A DNA stretch of 64,000 nucleotides from Bradyrhizobium sp. 141 (GCF_023074055.1 NZ_JADPKR010000100.1:124001-188000); one strand, 5' to 3'; positions 43,109 through 50,946 are shown, counted from the first letter of the stretch. Numbers and translations: made by a program. Notes: generated by a model not told the origin, from the letters alone.

Positions 43109-44835
43109 TGGCCATGTCTCTCGTTTCGGCAGACACGCTCACTGAGGCAACTACCGCGATCGAGGACGTCTCCTCGCGGATCGAGGACGTCTTCGCGCGC
43201 GTCGGTGGCGAGCTCGGACGTGGTCACCTCATCTTCAAGGAGCTGAACCAGGGTCTGGCGACGCTCTCGGGCGAGCTCTCCGGCGCGGAGATCGAGGGCG
43301 CTGCAACGGCGCTGCAGGAGATCGCCGCGCGGCTGAGCGAGCTGGCGCAGGCGCTGCCGGCGGAGAGCGCGCTCTTGGAGACGATCGGCAAGAGCACGGC
43401 AGAGGCGTCTTCGCTGCTCAAGCCGCTGTTCAAGCACATCCAGATGATCACCATCATCGCGCGCAGCGCGCGGATCGAGGCGGCCTCGCTCGACGGCGAC
43501 CGCGAGGGCTTTCTCGCCTTCACCCAGGAAGCCTATGATCTCGGCAGGGCCGTGCAGCGCTCGATCGAAGGCTGCGCGCGGGACCAGCGGCGCCTGTCCG
43601 AGGCGGTCGCCACCGCCTCCGGCCGGCAGAAGGAGTTCGAGAGCCGTTATCGGGCCCAACTGATGTCGGAGAGCGACGAGCTCGGCGCGGCCTATTCCGG
43701 ATTACGCGATCAGCGCAGCAAGAGCAGCCATCTGGCCGATCGCGCAAGTTCCAGCACCAGGAAGATCGCCGAGGCGGTCGGCAGCGCGATCATCTCGCTG
43801 CAGGCAGGCGACAGCACGCGGCAGCGTCTCGAACATGTGTCGCACGGCATCAAGCTTGCGTCGGAATTCGCGCCAAGCCTCGTCCCCGAACCGGTCGCGA
43901 GCGATGACGGCGTGCGTGCGATTTGCCAGTTGCAGGCAGCGCAGCTCAGGGACGCCCAGCGCGAGTTCGGCGGCGACGTCGGCCAGATCGTCGGCGCGCT
44001 CATCGCCATCCTGCGCGATGCGGGCAGCGTCGCCGGCCACGGCCGTACGCTGTTTGGCGGCGAGGAGGACGGCTCGTCGTCGTTCCTGACGCGCATCAAG
44101 CAGACACTGGCGCACGCGTCGACCCTGATCGGCACCTGCGAGAGTGCGGGCCGCGCGGTCGACGAGGCGCTCGCGATCGTCGAGGACACGCTGGCAAAAT
44201 TTCGCCAGGCGATCGCCGGGCTTGCCGAGGCGACCGTCGACATCACGCTGATCGGAATGAATGCCGGCCTCAAGGCAAGCCATCTCGGCAGCCGCGGCAG
44301 TGCCTTCGTCGTCATCGCCAACGAGCTCAAGGCGACTGCCGACCAGGTCTCAGCGGGGGCCGGGCGTCTGAGGCCCGTGCTCGACGGCATCGAGCGCACC
44401 GCCAACGAGCTGAAGGATCTCCGCGTGCAGGGTGATCCCACGCAGCTCGCCAAGCTCGAGCCGCAGATCCTTCTGGCGCTGCGCGAGGTCGAGGCCGGCA
44501 ATGAACGGCTCGGCAAGCTGATGAGCCGGCTCGTGGACGAAGGCGCGGAATTCGAGCGGCTGATGAATTCGGCCCAGGGCCTGATGACCGCGCTTGGCGA
44601 AAGCTCCGCGGCCTTGCCTGCGGTCGCGATGCGGCTCGAGACTGCGGGCGCGCAGCGGCTACAGGTGGAGGTGCAGGATCAGGCGATACTCGACGATCTC
44701 TTCGCGCGCTACACGATGGAGCGTGAGCGGGACGTTCATCGCAACGTCCTGCAAACACTCGGACTGGTGTCGATCGCCGCCGCGCGCCGGGTCGAGGCGG
44801 TCGAGACCGCGGACGACGGCATAGAATTGTTCTGA
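43108..44835 (+). CDS. soluble MCP-like protein with two degenerate receptor-tip segments
   Basis: A 575-residue, almost wholly helical protein without membrane helices. It lacks the canonical receptor tip, but two related segments are visible. One at about residues 102-150 reads MITIIARSARIEAASLDGDR and then GFLAFTQEAYDLGRAV. The other at about 364-410 reads ITLIGMNAGLKASHLGSRG and then SAFVVIANELKATADQVS. Both follow the pattern of the MCP hairpin (xTNLLALNAAIEAARAGExGRGFAVVAxEVRxLA) with poor conservation. The start ATG overlaps the cheB stop, so it is part of the operon. It may be an adaptor or decoy for CheA/CheW arrays or a cytoplasmic receptor; that is inference. No known sensory domain is evident. 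Confidence 0.8.
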   Translation: MAMSLVSADTLTEATTAIEDVSSRIEDVFARVGGELGRGHLIFKELNQGLATLSGELSGAEIEGAATALQEIAARLSELAQALPAESALLETIGKSTAEASSLLKPLFKHIQMITIIARSARIEAASLDGDREGFLAFTQEAYDLGRAVQRSIEGCARDQRRLSEAVATASGRQKEFESRYRAQLMSESDELGAAYSGLRDQRSKSSHLADRASSSTRKIAEAVGSAIISLQAGDSTRQRLEHVSHGIKLASEFAPSLVPEPVASDDGVRAICQLQAAQLRDAQREFGGDVGQIVGALIAILRDAGSVAGHGRTLFGGEEDGSSSFLTRIKQTLAHASTLIGTCESAGRAVDEALAIVEDTLAKFRQAIAGLAEATVDITLIGMNAGLKASHLGSRGSAFVVIANELKATADQVSAGAGRLRPVLDGIERTANELKDLRVQGDPTQLAKLEPQILLALREVEAGNERLGKLMSRLVDEGAEFERLMNSAQGLMTALGESSAALPAVAMRLETAGAQRLQVEVQDQAILDDLFARYTMERERDVHRNVLQTLGLVSIAAARRVEAVETADDGIELF

Positions 44836-44988
44836 CGGTGCCGCCGATGTCGCCTCGTGCGGCGACGGCAATTTGACGGGTTGGCTTTGCAGGGCGTTAA
44901 CCGTGGCGGAATGCTCGCCGCATCGGTCATTGCCGCGCCCCAGAGTTGGTTGCAAATACCAGTGAATTTTACGGCGGATGTTTCCATC

Positions 44989-45432
44989 ATGAGAGACGGC
45001 AAATACGCGGCCTGGTTCAGGACCCCGCGCGCCCAGGGCACGGGCGTCGTGCATCTGGCGGAAGGACGGATCTCCGGCAGCGACAGCTTCTTCACCTATG
45101 GCGGCTCCTATCGGTTCGATGACGAGCAGCGCTTCACGGCTGTCCTGACCACGCGGCGGTATGCCGACGGTCCGCCGACGGTGTTCGGGCTGGACGAGGT
45201 CCAGGTCAATCTCTCGGGCGTGTGCAACGGTGCGATGGCGACCTGCTCCGGAACGGCGAGGGAAGCGCCCGACGTGATGTTCGAGGTGACGCTGATCTAC
45301 AGCCAGGAGGATGCGCCGGCTGTGGAAGCGCGAGGCGCCGTCGTGAAGCTCAATGACAAATTGCCCAAGGGCCTCGACAGCCGTTCGCGGCCGCGCCATT
45401 TCCCTGCACCTTCCAGGCCTCCCGTATCTTAG
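44989..45432 (+). CDS. GrlR-like regulatory-fold protein
   Basis: A 147-residue protein. The first about 110 residues follow the GrlR family pattern (KYAAWFRTPRAQGTGVVHLA, then GSDSFFTYGGSYRFDD, and TVFGLDEVQVNLSG). In enteropathogens GrlR is a negative regulator of type III secretion, but distant family members are widespread in rhizobia with unknown roles. The last about 35 residues are polar and basic. The ATG at 44989 is preferred because the fold begins there; an in-frame frame extends back to 44857. It lies 150 bp after the chemotaxis operon on the same strand. Confidence 0.65.
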   Translation: MRDGKYAAWFRTPRAQGTGVVHLAEGRISGSDSFFTYGGSYRFDDEQRFTAVLTTRRYADGPPTVFGLDEVQVNLSGVCNGAMATCSGTAREAPDVMFEVTLIYSQEDAPAVEARGAVVKLNDKLPKGLDSRSRPRHFPAPSRPPVS

Positions 45433-45540
45433 TCTTGCGTTGACGCTATCGCAGTGAAACGGGCTGCGACCGCGGCGCGGCAACGGTGCATTCAGGCGCG
45501 GAAAGTTAGGATGAGGCCGCTCTAAAGGACGGACGAGAAC

Positions 45541-45822
45541 ATGCCTCAGATCTGGATGACATACGACGAACTGGCGACCCTCAGCGGCTGCACGCCGGCA
45601 GAAGCCAGACTGCGGGCCCTCCATTTGTCGCTTGACCGCCGCAAGAGCCGCGACGGCGCAACGCGCGTCAAGCTCGACCTGGCGCTGACCGCCAAGTTCT
45701 TCGCATCAATCCGCGACGCGGATTTCGATCTCGACAGCGCCATCGAGGCGCTGCAGAGCACGCACAGGCAAATGGCCGAACTCCTGGCACCGACCGGGTT
45801 CCGTGAGCGCGGGGCAGCTTAG
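45541..45822 (+). CDS. small hypothetical protein, possible DNA-binding
   Basis: A 93-residue protein. The N-terminal part (MTYDELATLSGCTPAEARLRALHLSLDRRKSRDG, given here in overview as residues 6-39) looks like a helix-turn-helix followed by a basic loop, as in small MerR/excisionase-like domains. The C-terminal half is an amphipathic helix (FDLDSAIEALQSTHRQMAEL). The family is not recognised. An AAGGACGGACGAG tract precedes the ATG at a fair distance. No operon partner is clear. Confidence 0.65.
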   Translation: MPQIWMTYDELATLSGCTPAEARLRALHLSLDRRKSRDGATRVKLDLALTAKFFASIRDADFDLDSAIEALQSTHRQMAELLAPTGFRERGAA

Positions 45823-45951
45823 TCCGTTTCGCCTCGCACCCTCGGGCTGGCCGCTCAGCTTTTCGCGAATCAGGCATAGACTTGCACCGGAATTTCAAGC
45901 CGAGGCCGGGGTTTCAACCGCAACGGGCCCCGGAGCCCGTAGGAGAATGCC

Positions 45952-46398
45952 ATGAGGAAAGCCAAGTATCGGGTCGGCGTGACGATGTTGGCAGCGGCGA
46001 TGCTCGGCGGGCTGCTGATCGTCACAGCCACGCCGTCACGTGCGGAGGTCGTCAAGCTGCAGGCCGACCTCAAGGGCAGCAACGAAGTGCCTCCGAACAG
46101 CTCCTCCGGTTCAGGCAAGGCCGAGGCTGCGTTCGATACCCAGACGAAAGTCCTGACCTATACGGTCACGTATGCCGGTCTGACTGGTCCGGCGATGGGG
46201 GCTCATTTTCATGGTCCCGGTGAAGCGGGCAAGAACGCCGGCATCGCTTTGCCGTTCAAGACGGTTCAAAGCCCCATCCAGGGCAGCGCCACGCTCACGG
46301 ACGCTCAGGCGGCGGATCTGCTAGCCGGGAAGTGGTACGCGAACATACATACCGCCGCGAACCCAGGCGGCGAGCTGCGCGGGCAGATGATGAAGTAA
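45952..46398 (+). CDS. exported CHRD-domain protein
   Basis: A 148-residue protein with a signal peptide (cleavage near SRAE) and one CHRD domain, known from chordin and from many bacterial exported proteins. Signature stretches are LKGSNEVPPNSSSGSGKAEA, LTGPAMGAHFHGPGEAGKN, and the C-terminal WYANIHTAANPGGELRGQM. The role of bacterial CHRD proteins is unclear. GTAGGAGAAT precedes the ATG (GGAG at 5-9 bases). It is convergent with a VanZ-like gene. Confidence 0.9.
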   Translation: MRKAKYRVGVTMLAAAMLGGLLIVTATPSRAEVVKLQADLKGSNEVPPNSSSGSGKAEAAFDTQTKVLTYTVTYAGLTGPAMGAHFHGPGEAGKNAGIALPFKTVQSPIQGSATLTDAQAADLLAGKWYANIHTAANPGGELRGQMMK

Positions 46399-46443
46399 CG
46401 GGCCATGTCCCGTGGCGCTGGAGAGATTTTCGGCGCCTGAGCT

Positions 46444-46809
46444 TCAGGTTGGCGGCCGGGGCAAGAAGGCCAGGATGGTCTGGGCGAGGATGACACCGAC
46501 GGTGCCTCCCGCAGCCTTTTGCAGCACGTCCAGGAAACCCGGATCACGATCGGGGGTCAGCATTTGCAGGACTTCCAACCCCATGGCGACTGCAAGGACA
46601 AGCGAGCAGGCCAAAGTGAGCCGGCCGGGCAACAGAAAGGCCAGGAGAAAGCCCAACAGGCCATAGGCGCTGAAGCGCTCGATCACCACGATCCAGTAGG
46701 CCTCGTGATGCCCCATGAGCGCCGGCCTTCCCGCCAGCCTTGCCAAGGTGGCATAGGCGATGAGGGCGAGGCAGATTCCCGCGGCTGCGATGAGGTGATT
46801 TCGACGCAT
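46444..46809 (-). CDS. VanZ-like membrane protein
   Basis: A 121-residue protein with four hydrophobic helices. The family pattern is visible in HHEAYWIVVIERFSAYGLLGFLLA and in VLAVAMGLEVLQMLTPDRDPGFLDVL, with the acidic residues conserved in VanZ-like proteins. The ATG at 46809 has GGTGGG close upstream; an alternative ATG at 46836 adds nine residues. Function is unknown; VanZ itself gives teicoplanin resistance by an unclear route. Confidence 0.75.
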   Translation of the reverse strand: MRRNHLIAAAGICLALIAYATLARLAGRPALMGHHEAYWIVVIERFSAYGLLGFLLAFLLPGRLTLACSLVLAVAMGLEVLQMLTPDRDPGFLDVLQKAAGGTVGVILAQTILAFLPRPPT

Positions 46810-46969
46810 GGCCCACCATAGCCACTTGGGTGCCATTCCGCTTCGAAAGACGAGAATATCGTTAAAACGCCTAGTCGCTCTAGGCGCGGATTGTCCAAAA
46901 CGTGGCCGCGATCGGGGCCCGGGAGGGCGCTCCGTCAGGGAGCAAAGGGATGCCGTCCAGCGGAGATGG

Positions 46970-48556
46970 TCAGGCTACCCGGACATCGCCAGCCGGCGCC
47001 GGGCATGCGGAGCGGCGGCGTGAATCGAGGAGCTCGCTGAATTTCGCAAACGGGAGCGGTGCGGCGACGAGATAGCCCTGTCCTTCCTCGACGCCGGACG
47101 CGATCAAGGCGCGGCGCTGCTCCTCAGTCTCGATTCCTTCCGCGACCACCGTCATTCGGAAGTCCTTGGCGAGCGCGACCAACATCTCGACGATCGTCGT
47201 GGTCGATGCATCCACGGTGATGGTGTCGACGAAGAACTTGTCGATCTTGATCGTGTTGGCGCCGAGCCCTTTCAGCCGCGACAGCCCACTATGGCCAACG
47301 CCGACGTCGTCGATGGCGACGCGGAAGCCATGGTCACGCAGCTCGGCCACGATTGCTGCGGCGCGCGCGAGATCGTCGAGCTCGTCGCGCTCGGTGACTT
47401 CGACCACGATCTGGCGTGCGGAGACTCTGGCCGTCAGAACCGTGCGACGCAGCGTTTCAACGAAGCCGGCACTCAGCAGGTGCTTGGGCACGACGTTCAG
47501 GGACATCTTGAAGGTCTTGTCCGCCCTCAGGACGGGACGCAGGTCGGAGAGCGCCGATCTCAGGATGTGCCAGGTCATCACCTGGATGCGCCCGCTGGAT
47601 TCGGCCAGCGGAATGAAGTTCATCGGCGGCACCACCGAGCCGTCCCGACGAACCCAGCGCGCCAGAATCTCGCAGCCCGTGATCTTGCCTGTCCTGAGGT
47701 CGAAGATGGGTTGGTAGTACGGTTTGAATTCGCGGGCCGCTAACCCGCGATCGAGATCGGCGACCGGCCCTTCCATCCGGCGGCTGCGTGCCAGCAGGAT
47801 GCCGAAGAGGACACCAAGTCCAAGGGACACTGCGAGCGCCGGCCAATAAGCCTCGCTGTTCCAGTTCGAAAGGACCGCCTGTTCGAGCCGGATCGTGGCA
47901 TGAAGCGGGAAGCGCGTGGAATGCCTGTCGAAACTGATCGGCCCTAGCAGGGGCCTGTCGGCATCAAGCCGGAAATCGCCGAGCTTCGCGCCATTGCTCA
48001 AGGCGAGGATGACCTCGCTGTGCGCGCGCAGCTCGGCGGGCATAAGATCGAACAGGTTGGCATTGATGCCGACGATCGCGACCAGGGCGGAGCTGCGATT
48101 GACGTCCCTGAGCACGCCCAATGCGTCGCCGCCGAATTGCTCCACGCGGAACAGCGAGAGCTCCTTGTCGTGCGAGGACAGCATGTCGTGGCGACCTGCC
48201 CATCCCTTGTCGAACTCGAGCGTCTCGGAATAGGCCGAGCAGATCACCGATCCGTCCGGATTGACGAGACGGACGTCCTTGATGGCCGAGCGCTGGTAGA
48301 CGTGGAGCCGGATGGCTTGCAGCGCGGCCGGTGCGCAGCTGGCAAGATCACGCTTCGCGAGCTCGTCCAGGCTGGCCGCGGCGAAATCGACCGCAAGTTC
48401 GGAGCGGCGCAGAACGACCTCGGTCAGCTCGTTGAGCTGATGCGCCTGCTGGTGGCGAATGAAGGCCTCTGCCGCCAAATGGCCCGCCAGGGCGAACGCC
48501 ATCGTGCTCGCAAGCACGAGCGCCACAAACGGAAGGTTCGGTCGCTGGTGTCTCAT
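46970..48556 (-). CDS. CSS-motif membrane c-di-GMP phosphodiesterase (EAL)
   Basis: A 528-residue protein. The N-terminal helix (FVALVLASTMAFALAGHLAA) and a second at about 240-260 flank a periplasmic CSS domain, with cysteines in LASCAPAAL and SVICSAYS. That pair is known in relatives to sense periplasmic redox state with DsbA/DsbB. The EAL domain (about 275-515) reads EIL in place of EAL (CEILARW), but keeps the catalytic residues in SLNVVPKHL, EVTERDE, AIDDVGVGHSGL, IKIDKFFVD and VVAEGIETEEQ, so activity is likely. A dsbB-like gene lies elsewhere in the window. Confidence 0.88.
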   Translation of the reverse strand: MRHQRPNLPFVALVLASTMAFALAGHLAAEAFIRHQQAHQLNELTEVVLRRSELAVDFAAASLDELAKRDLASCAPAALQAIRLHVYQRSAIKDVRLVNPDGSVICSAYSETLEFDKGWAGRHDMLSSHDKELSLFRVEQFGGDALGVLRDVNRSSALVAIVGINANLFDLMPAELRAHSEVILALSNGAKLGDFRLDADRPLLGPISFDRHSTRFPLHATIRLEQAVLSNWNSEAYWPALAVSLGLGVLFGILLARSRRMEGPVADLDRGLAAREFKPYYQPIFDLRTGKITGCEILARWVRRDGSVVPPMNFIPLAESSGRIQVMTWHILRSALSDLRPVLRADKTFKMSLNVVPKHLLSAGFVETLRRTVLTARVSARQIVVEVTERDELDDLARAAAIVAELRDHGFRVAIDDVGVGHSGLSRLKGLGANTIKIDKFFVDTITVDASTTTIVEMLVALAKDFRMTVVAEGIETEEQRRALIASGVEEGQGYLVAAPLPFAKFSELLDSRRRSACPAPAGDVRVA

Positions 48557-48732
48557 CCGGTCCGGGCGGAATTCAGGAGAGGCTTGGTGACTGATCTTGG
48601 GAACTGATCTTCGGAATTGATCCTAGCCAGCGGGGGCTAAGATAGGGTTTAACGGGCGGACCGGTCCGGAAGGGCTACCGAGTGGTTGCCTGACCAATGG
48701 TCGCGCGGCCCGAGCATGGAAAGTTGAGCAGT

Positions 48733-48957
48733 ATGATCAGGACGTTAAGCCTCCTCCTCCTGTCGTTGGTCGTCGGAAGCTCCGTGGCCTCCGCGCAGGG
48801 AACCAAAGACCAGCCATCGGGCACTCAGCCCACCTCCCGCAGCGGCACGGCGACGAATTCCGGCTCGGACAGCATGGGTGGAGCTTTCAAGGGAACGGGG
48901 ACACCCAATTACGGAACCAGCCCCGGGATGGGCTCCCAGAAGAAGACGCGCAACTAA
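48733..48957 (+). CDS. small exported protein, QG-x-KD family member
   Basis: A 74-residue protein with a signal peptide (MIRTLSLLLLSLVVGSSVAS) and a low-complexity Ser/Thr/Gly-rich mature part that begins AQGTKDQPSG and later has GTGTPNYGTS. The mature start and the TPNY motif recur in the products at 53399 and 53714. No domain is recognised. It could be an envelope peptide or a surface-associated disordered protein. The in-frame start 12 codons earlier would spoil the signal peptide. Confidence 0.65.
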   Translation: MIRTLSLLLLSLVVGSSVASAQGTKDQPSGTQPTSRSGTATNSGSDSMGGAFKGTGTPNYGTSPGMGSQKKTRN

Positions 48958-48960
48958 AGC

Positions 48961-49059
48961 CTGATCTAGAAAAGTGCGCAGCGGTTTTCCGAAAAGACTG
49001 TGCTTGAACAACAATCTAACGCGCGATGACGATTCATCCTCATCGCATCGCGCTTTAGC
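48961..49059. repeat. dispersed intergenic repeat with terminal dyad
   Basis: The element begins CTGATCTAGAAAAGTGCGCAG and includes GGTTTTCCGAAAAGA; it ends in an inverted repeat with arms GCGCGATG (49021-49028) and CATCGCGC (49046-49053). Sequences of this type occur between genes in Bradyrhizobium. A role as a 3' end structure for the gene before it is possible. Confidence 0.55.
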
Positions 49060-49097
49060 TGAACGAGCGAACGGTCTGCTGGATGCTCGACCTATGC

Positions 49098-49367
49098 TCA
49101 CCGACTGACGCGATGGCGGAGGGGAATTGCCTCTGCAGAGGATAGGTTGGTCCTATGGACGTGGGGCGCGGCGGGATGGCGGGTGGCCCGCAGCCGAAGC
49201 ACCACGAAAGCGATGTTGATCGCCAGCCAAACCAGCATTGCGGAAATGACAAAATGGACCACGGCCAGACCTCGCGGCAAAGTCTGGATCAACATCTCGT
49301 GGTTGCTTTGGTTCCGTTCTGCAAGACGAAAAGCTGAAGGGGGTTCGGAGGGAAGTGTTGCCGCCAT
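49098..49367 (-). CDS. small single-span membrane protein
   Basis: An 89-residue protein with one hydrophobic segment (LAVVHFVISAMLVWLAINIA) followed by a basic flank (LRLRATRHP). The N-terminal 25 residues are polar. I do not recognise it. The hydrophobic segment is convincing; the start is not. The ATG at 49367 and one at 49295 are both possible, and neither has a strong ribosome site. Confidence 0.5.
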   Translation of the reverse strand: MAATLPSEPPSAFRLAERNQSNHEMLIQTLPRGLAVVHFVISAMLVWLAINIAFVVLRLRATRHPAAPHVHRTNLSSAEAIPLRHRVSR

Positions 49368-49412
49368 GGCGGACAAAGAAAGCTGTCATCCGCGACGAGC
49401 AGTTTTCCGAGA

Positions 49413-49586
49413 CTAGCTCTTCTTGCCAATCTTCGACTTCAGCGAAAGGCCAAGCCGCAAGGCCATGCGCTTGATCGCATCAGGCGAGCGTCCGAGAACT
49501 TTTGCCGCCTCTTCCAGCGAAGCCGAAGACTTGGCCAACTCCATGAGCCGGCGGTCTTCCTTAAACGACCAGGGCTTGCGCGCCAT
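49413..49586 (-). CDS. very small SANT/Myb-like helix-turn-helix protein
   Basis: A 57-residue protein: MARKPWSFKEDRRLMELAKS, then SASLEEAAKVLGRSPDAIKR, and a basic tail (SLKSKIGKKS). The WSFKEDRRLMELA and AAKVLGRSPDAI stretches look like the first and third helices of a SANT/Myb-like DNA-binding unit. Similar tiny proteins are common in Bradyrhizobium as hypotheticals. It lies 46 bp upstream of the small membrane gene on the same strand, so the two may be co-transcribed. The function is unknown. Confidence 0.6.
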   Translation of the reverse strand: MARKPWSFKEDRRLMELAKSSASLEEAAKVLGRSPDAIKRMALRLGLSLKSKIGKKS

Positions 49587-49820
49587 AACCGAAATAATCC
49601 TCTCGTCGACACAACGACAAAGCCGCCAAGCGACCCATGTTCGCTCGACGGCTTCGCTTGGGTGGGGCCAGGCTTGGGGAGCCCGGTGCGAAGATGGATA
49701 TGCGATCGGTTAGACTTCGCAACAAACAACGCGGATTAAGCTAACTGCTCAACCTTACCGCGATGAAATCGCCGCGCGACGCTCCGTATAACCACGGTGT
49801 TTTCGCGCGAGCGTGATGAG

Positions 49821-49896
49821 ATGAGGCTTGATCGCTGTAATGACGAAGGGGCACTCCCTCTCGCTTGTGGGAGAGGTGAACGAGCCGCGGCAATCA
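49821..49896. repeat. short form of a dispersed hairpin repeat
   Basis: The element has a central hairpin (CCTCTC at 49857-49862 with GAGAGG at 49871-49876). Its left flank (GGCTTGATCGCTG...GCACTCC) and right flank (GTGAAC...GCCGCGGCAATC) are similar to the two ends of the longer element at 51400-51602 read on the other strand. It is a reduced copy of that family. Confidence 0.6.
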
Positions 49897-50133
49897 GGCG
49901 CGCCATGAGCAGCCGCGCCGGTCACGGTTGGGAGCGCCAAATGAACGAGGGTTCATGGTGTCGGCTCCTCGAGTTCTGGTAAAGAGAACCAGCGCCTCTT
50001 TCCGCGCCTTGTGCCCTCGCGCGCCGACCAATCTTCAAGCACCACGTTGCACAAACTTCATCTTCGTCTGACAAAAGTTTCAGCGGTACCGATCTTGAAG
50101 TCGACACAACGAAAAGATGAAATGAGCGCGGGA

Positions 50134-50163
50134 GGAACGTTCCGGCAAACGTGGGAACATTCC
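50134..50163. promoter_or_regulatory. tandem palindromes GGAACGTTCC and GGAACATTCC, 20 bp apart
   Basis: The first copy (50134-50143) is a perfect 10-bp palindrome; the second (50154-50163) differs in one base. Their 20-bp period places them on one face of the helix. The second ends two bases before the ATG at 50166. This looks like a twin repressor site. Confidence 0.5.
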
Positions 50164-50165
50164 AG

Positions 50166-50327
50166 ATGTTGGCTTTTTTGGTTTTGATTTCGATTTTCGC
50201 AGCAGGCTTTTGCTGCGGCTATGGCGTAAGGGCGTGGCGCTCGCGGAAGCGATCGGCGCGATATCGTCTTTACGCACCCTATACCCCCGCCGCGATGGAG
50301 CCCGGCCGAACCCAGCGACCGTCGTAA
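50166..50327 (+). CDS. very small single-span membrane protein
   Basis: A 53-residue protein: an N-terminal helix (MLAFLVLISIFAAGFCCGYG) and a basic cytoplasmic tail with RAWRSRKRSARYRLYAPYTP. This topology and the GYGVRAW segment resemble small hypothetical membrane proteins I know in general from Bradyrhizobium; I cannot name a family. The start is directly after a twin dyad, and GGGAAC lies 7-12 bases upstream of it. It could be an alternative start of nothing larger: no in-frame extension is open. Confidence 0.5.
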   Translation: MLAFLVLISIFAAGFCCGYGVRAWRSRKRSARYRLYAPYTPAAMEPGRTQRPS

Positions 50328-50501
50328 TCGTAGAACTGCACGCGCCGCTCCAACTCAATGGCCGCGCCGAAATCGAAATAACCATGTGTGGTTAGGTTAA
50401 CTCGTCGCCGTCCTTGAGCGCCTTGGAAAGGCAGCCTAAGACGGATCAGTTTATTGCGAGCGTTGGGCCGCCCAATTTTTCGGGCGCGCAGGTGGGTATA
50501 G

Positions 50502-50636
50502 ATGACGTATCTCATTGCGTTGTTGGGCGCGACGACTTGCGCCCTCATTTTGATTGCGTTTGTTTGCACCTATGGCCGGCATCTGAAAGATCTTCCGGGC
50601 CCTTGGATCATGAACGAGGGTCATTCAAATGATTGA
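50502..50636 (+). CDS. very small membrane protein overlapping the next gene
   Basis: A 44-residue protein: one hydrophobic helix (MTYLIALLGATTCALILIAF) followed by a short polar tail (YGRHLKDLPGPW). AGGTGGG is 6 bases before the ATG. Its last 8 bases overlap the start of the next gene in another frame, which is a typical translational coupling. The family is not recognised. Confidence 0.55.
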   Translation: MTYLIALLGATTCALILIAFVCTYGRHLKDLPGPWIMNEGHSND

Positions 50637-50919
50637 TCAACGGCACAACGCGCCCCGCAGGTATTTCGTTGACGCGCAAGGGCATCGTGTTCTGATCGGC
50701 CTTTCGCTGGAGGAGACGGCGGAATTCGAAGCGCTGGATGTTGCCGCGACAGAGGCGCCGCAAATCGTGACCGAAACCGGCATGGGCAAGCGAGCCGCCG
50801 CGGTTGACGACGTTCGATGGCTGGAGCTCTATTCCAAGCACGAAAGAGCCTGGCGGGTGTGGATCGCACGAAGCCAAGCGGAGCGGACCCAGGATTTAGG
50901 CTTTGTTAACTATGTCTGA
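50629..50919 (+). CDS. small hypothetical cytoplasmic protein
   Basis: A 96-residue protein with no signal peptide or membrane segment. The first half (RRYFVDAQGHRVLIGLSLEE) resembles a short beta unit followed by an acidic helix (TAEFEALDV); the second half (WLELYSKHERAWRVWIARS) is helical. I do not recognise the family. It overlaps the preceding tiny membrane gene by 8 bases. GAGGGT precedes the ATG. Confidence 0.65.
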   Translation: MIDQRHNAPRRYFVDAQGHRVLIGLSLEETAEFEALDVAATEAPQIVTETGMGKRAAAVDDVRWLELYSKHERAWRVWIARSQAERTQDLGFVNYV

Positions 50920-50946
50920 CCGATGGTAGCGGCTTAGATCTCGAAA

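Larger units (their letters stand above)
49587..50165. other. intergenic region with a short dispersed repeat and a tandem dyad
   Basis: 579 bp with no convincing gene in either direction; the open frames present lack good starts and cross a repeat. It contains a dispersed repeat at 49821-49896 and, at the right end, two GGAAC-RTTCC palindromes just before the next small gene. Confidence 0.5.

Noticed and set aside
49422..49713. Frames of 96 codons on both strands around 49423-49729
   Set aside because: They overlap the 57-residue helix-turn-helix gene in other frames and lack ribosome sites and protein-like composition.
50134..50163. EcfG promoter at the GGAAC copies before 50166
   Set aside because: No CGTT lies 16-17 bases after either GGAAC; the palindromic reading is better.
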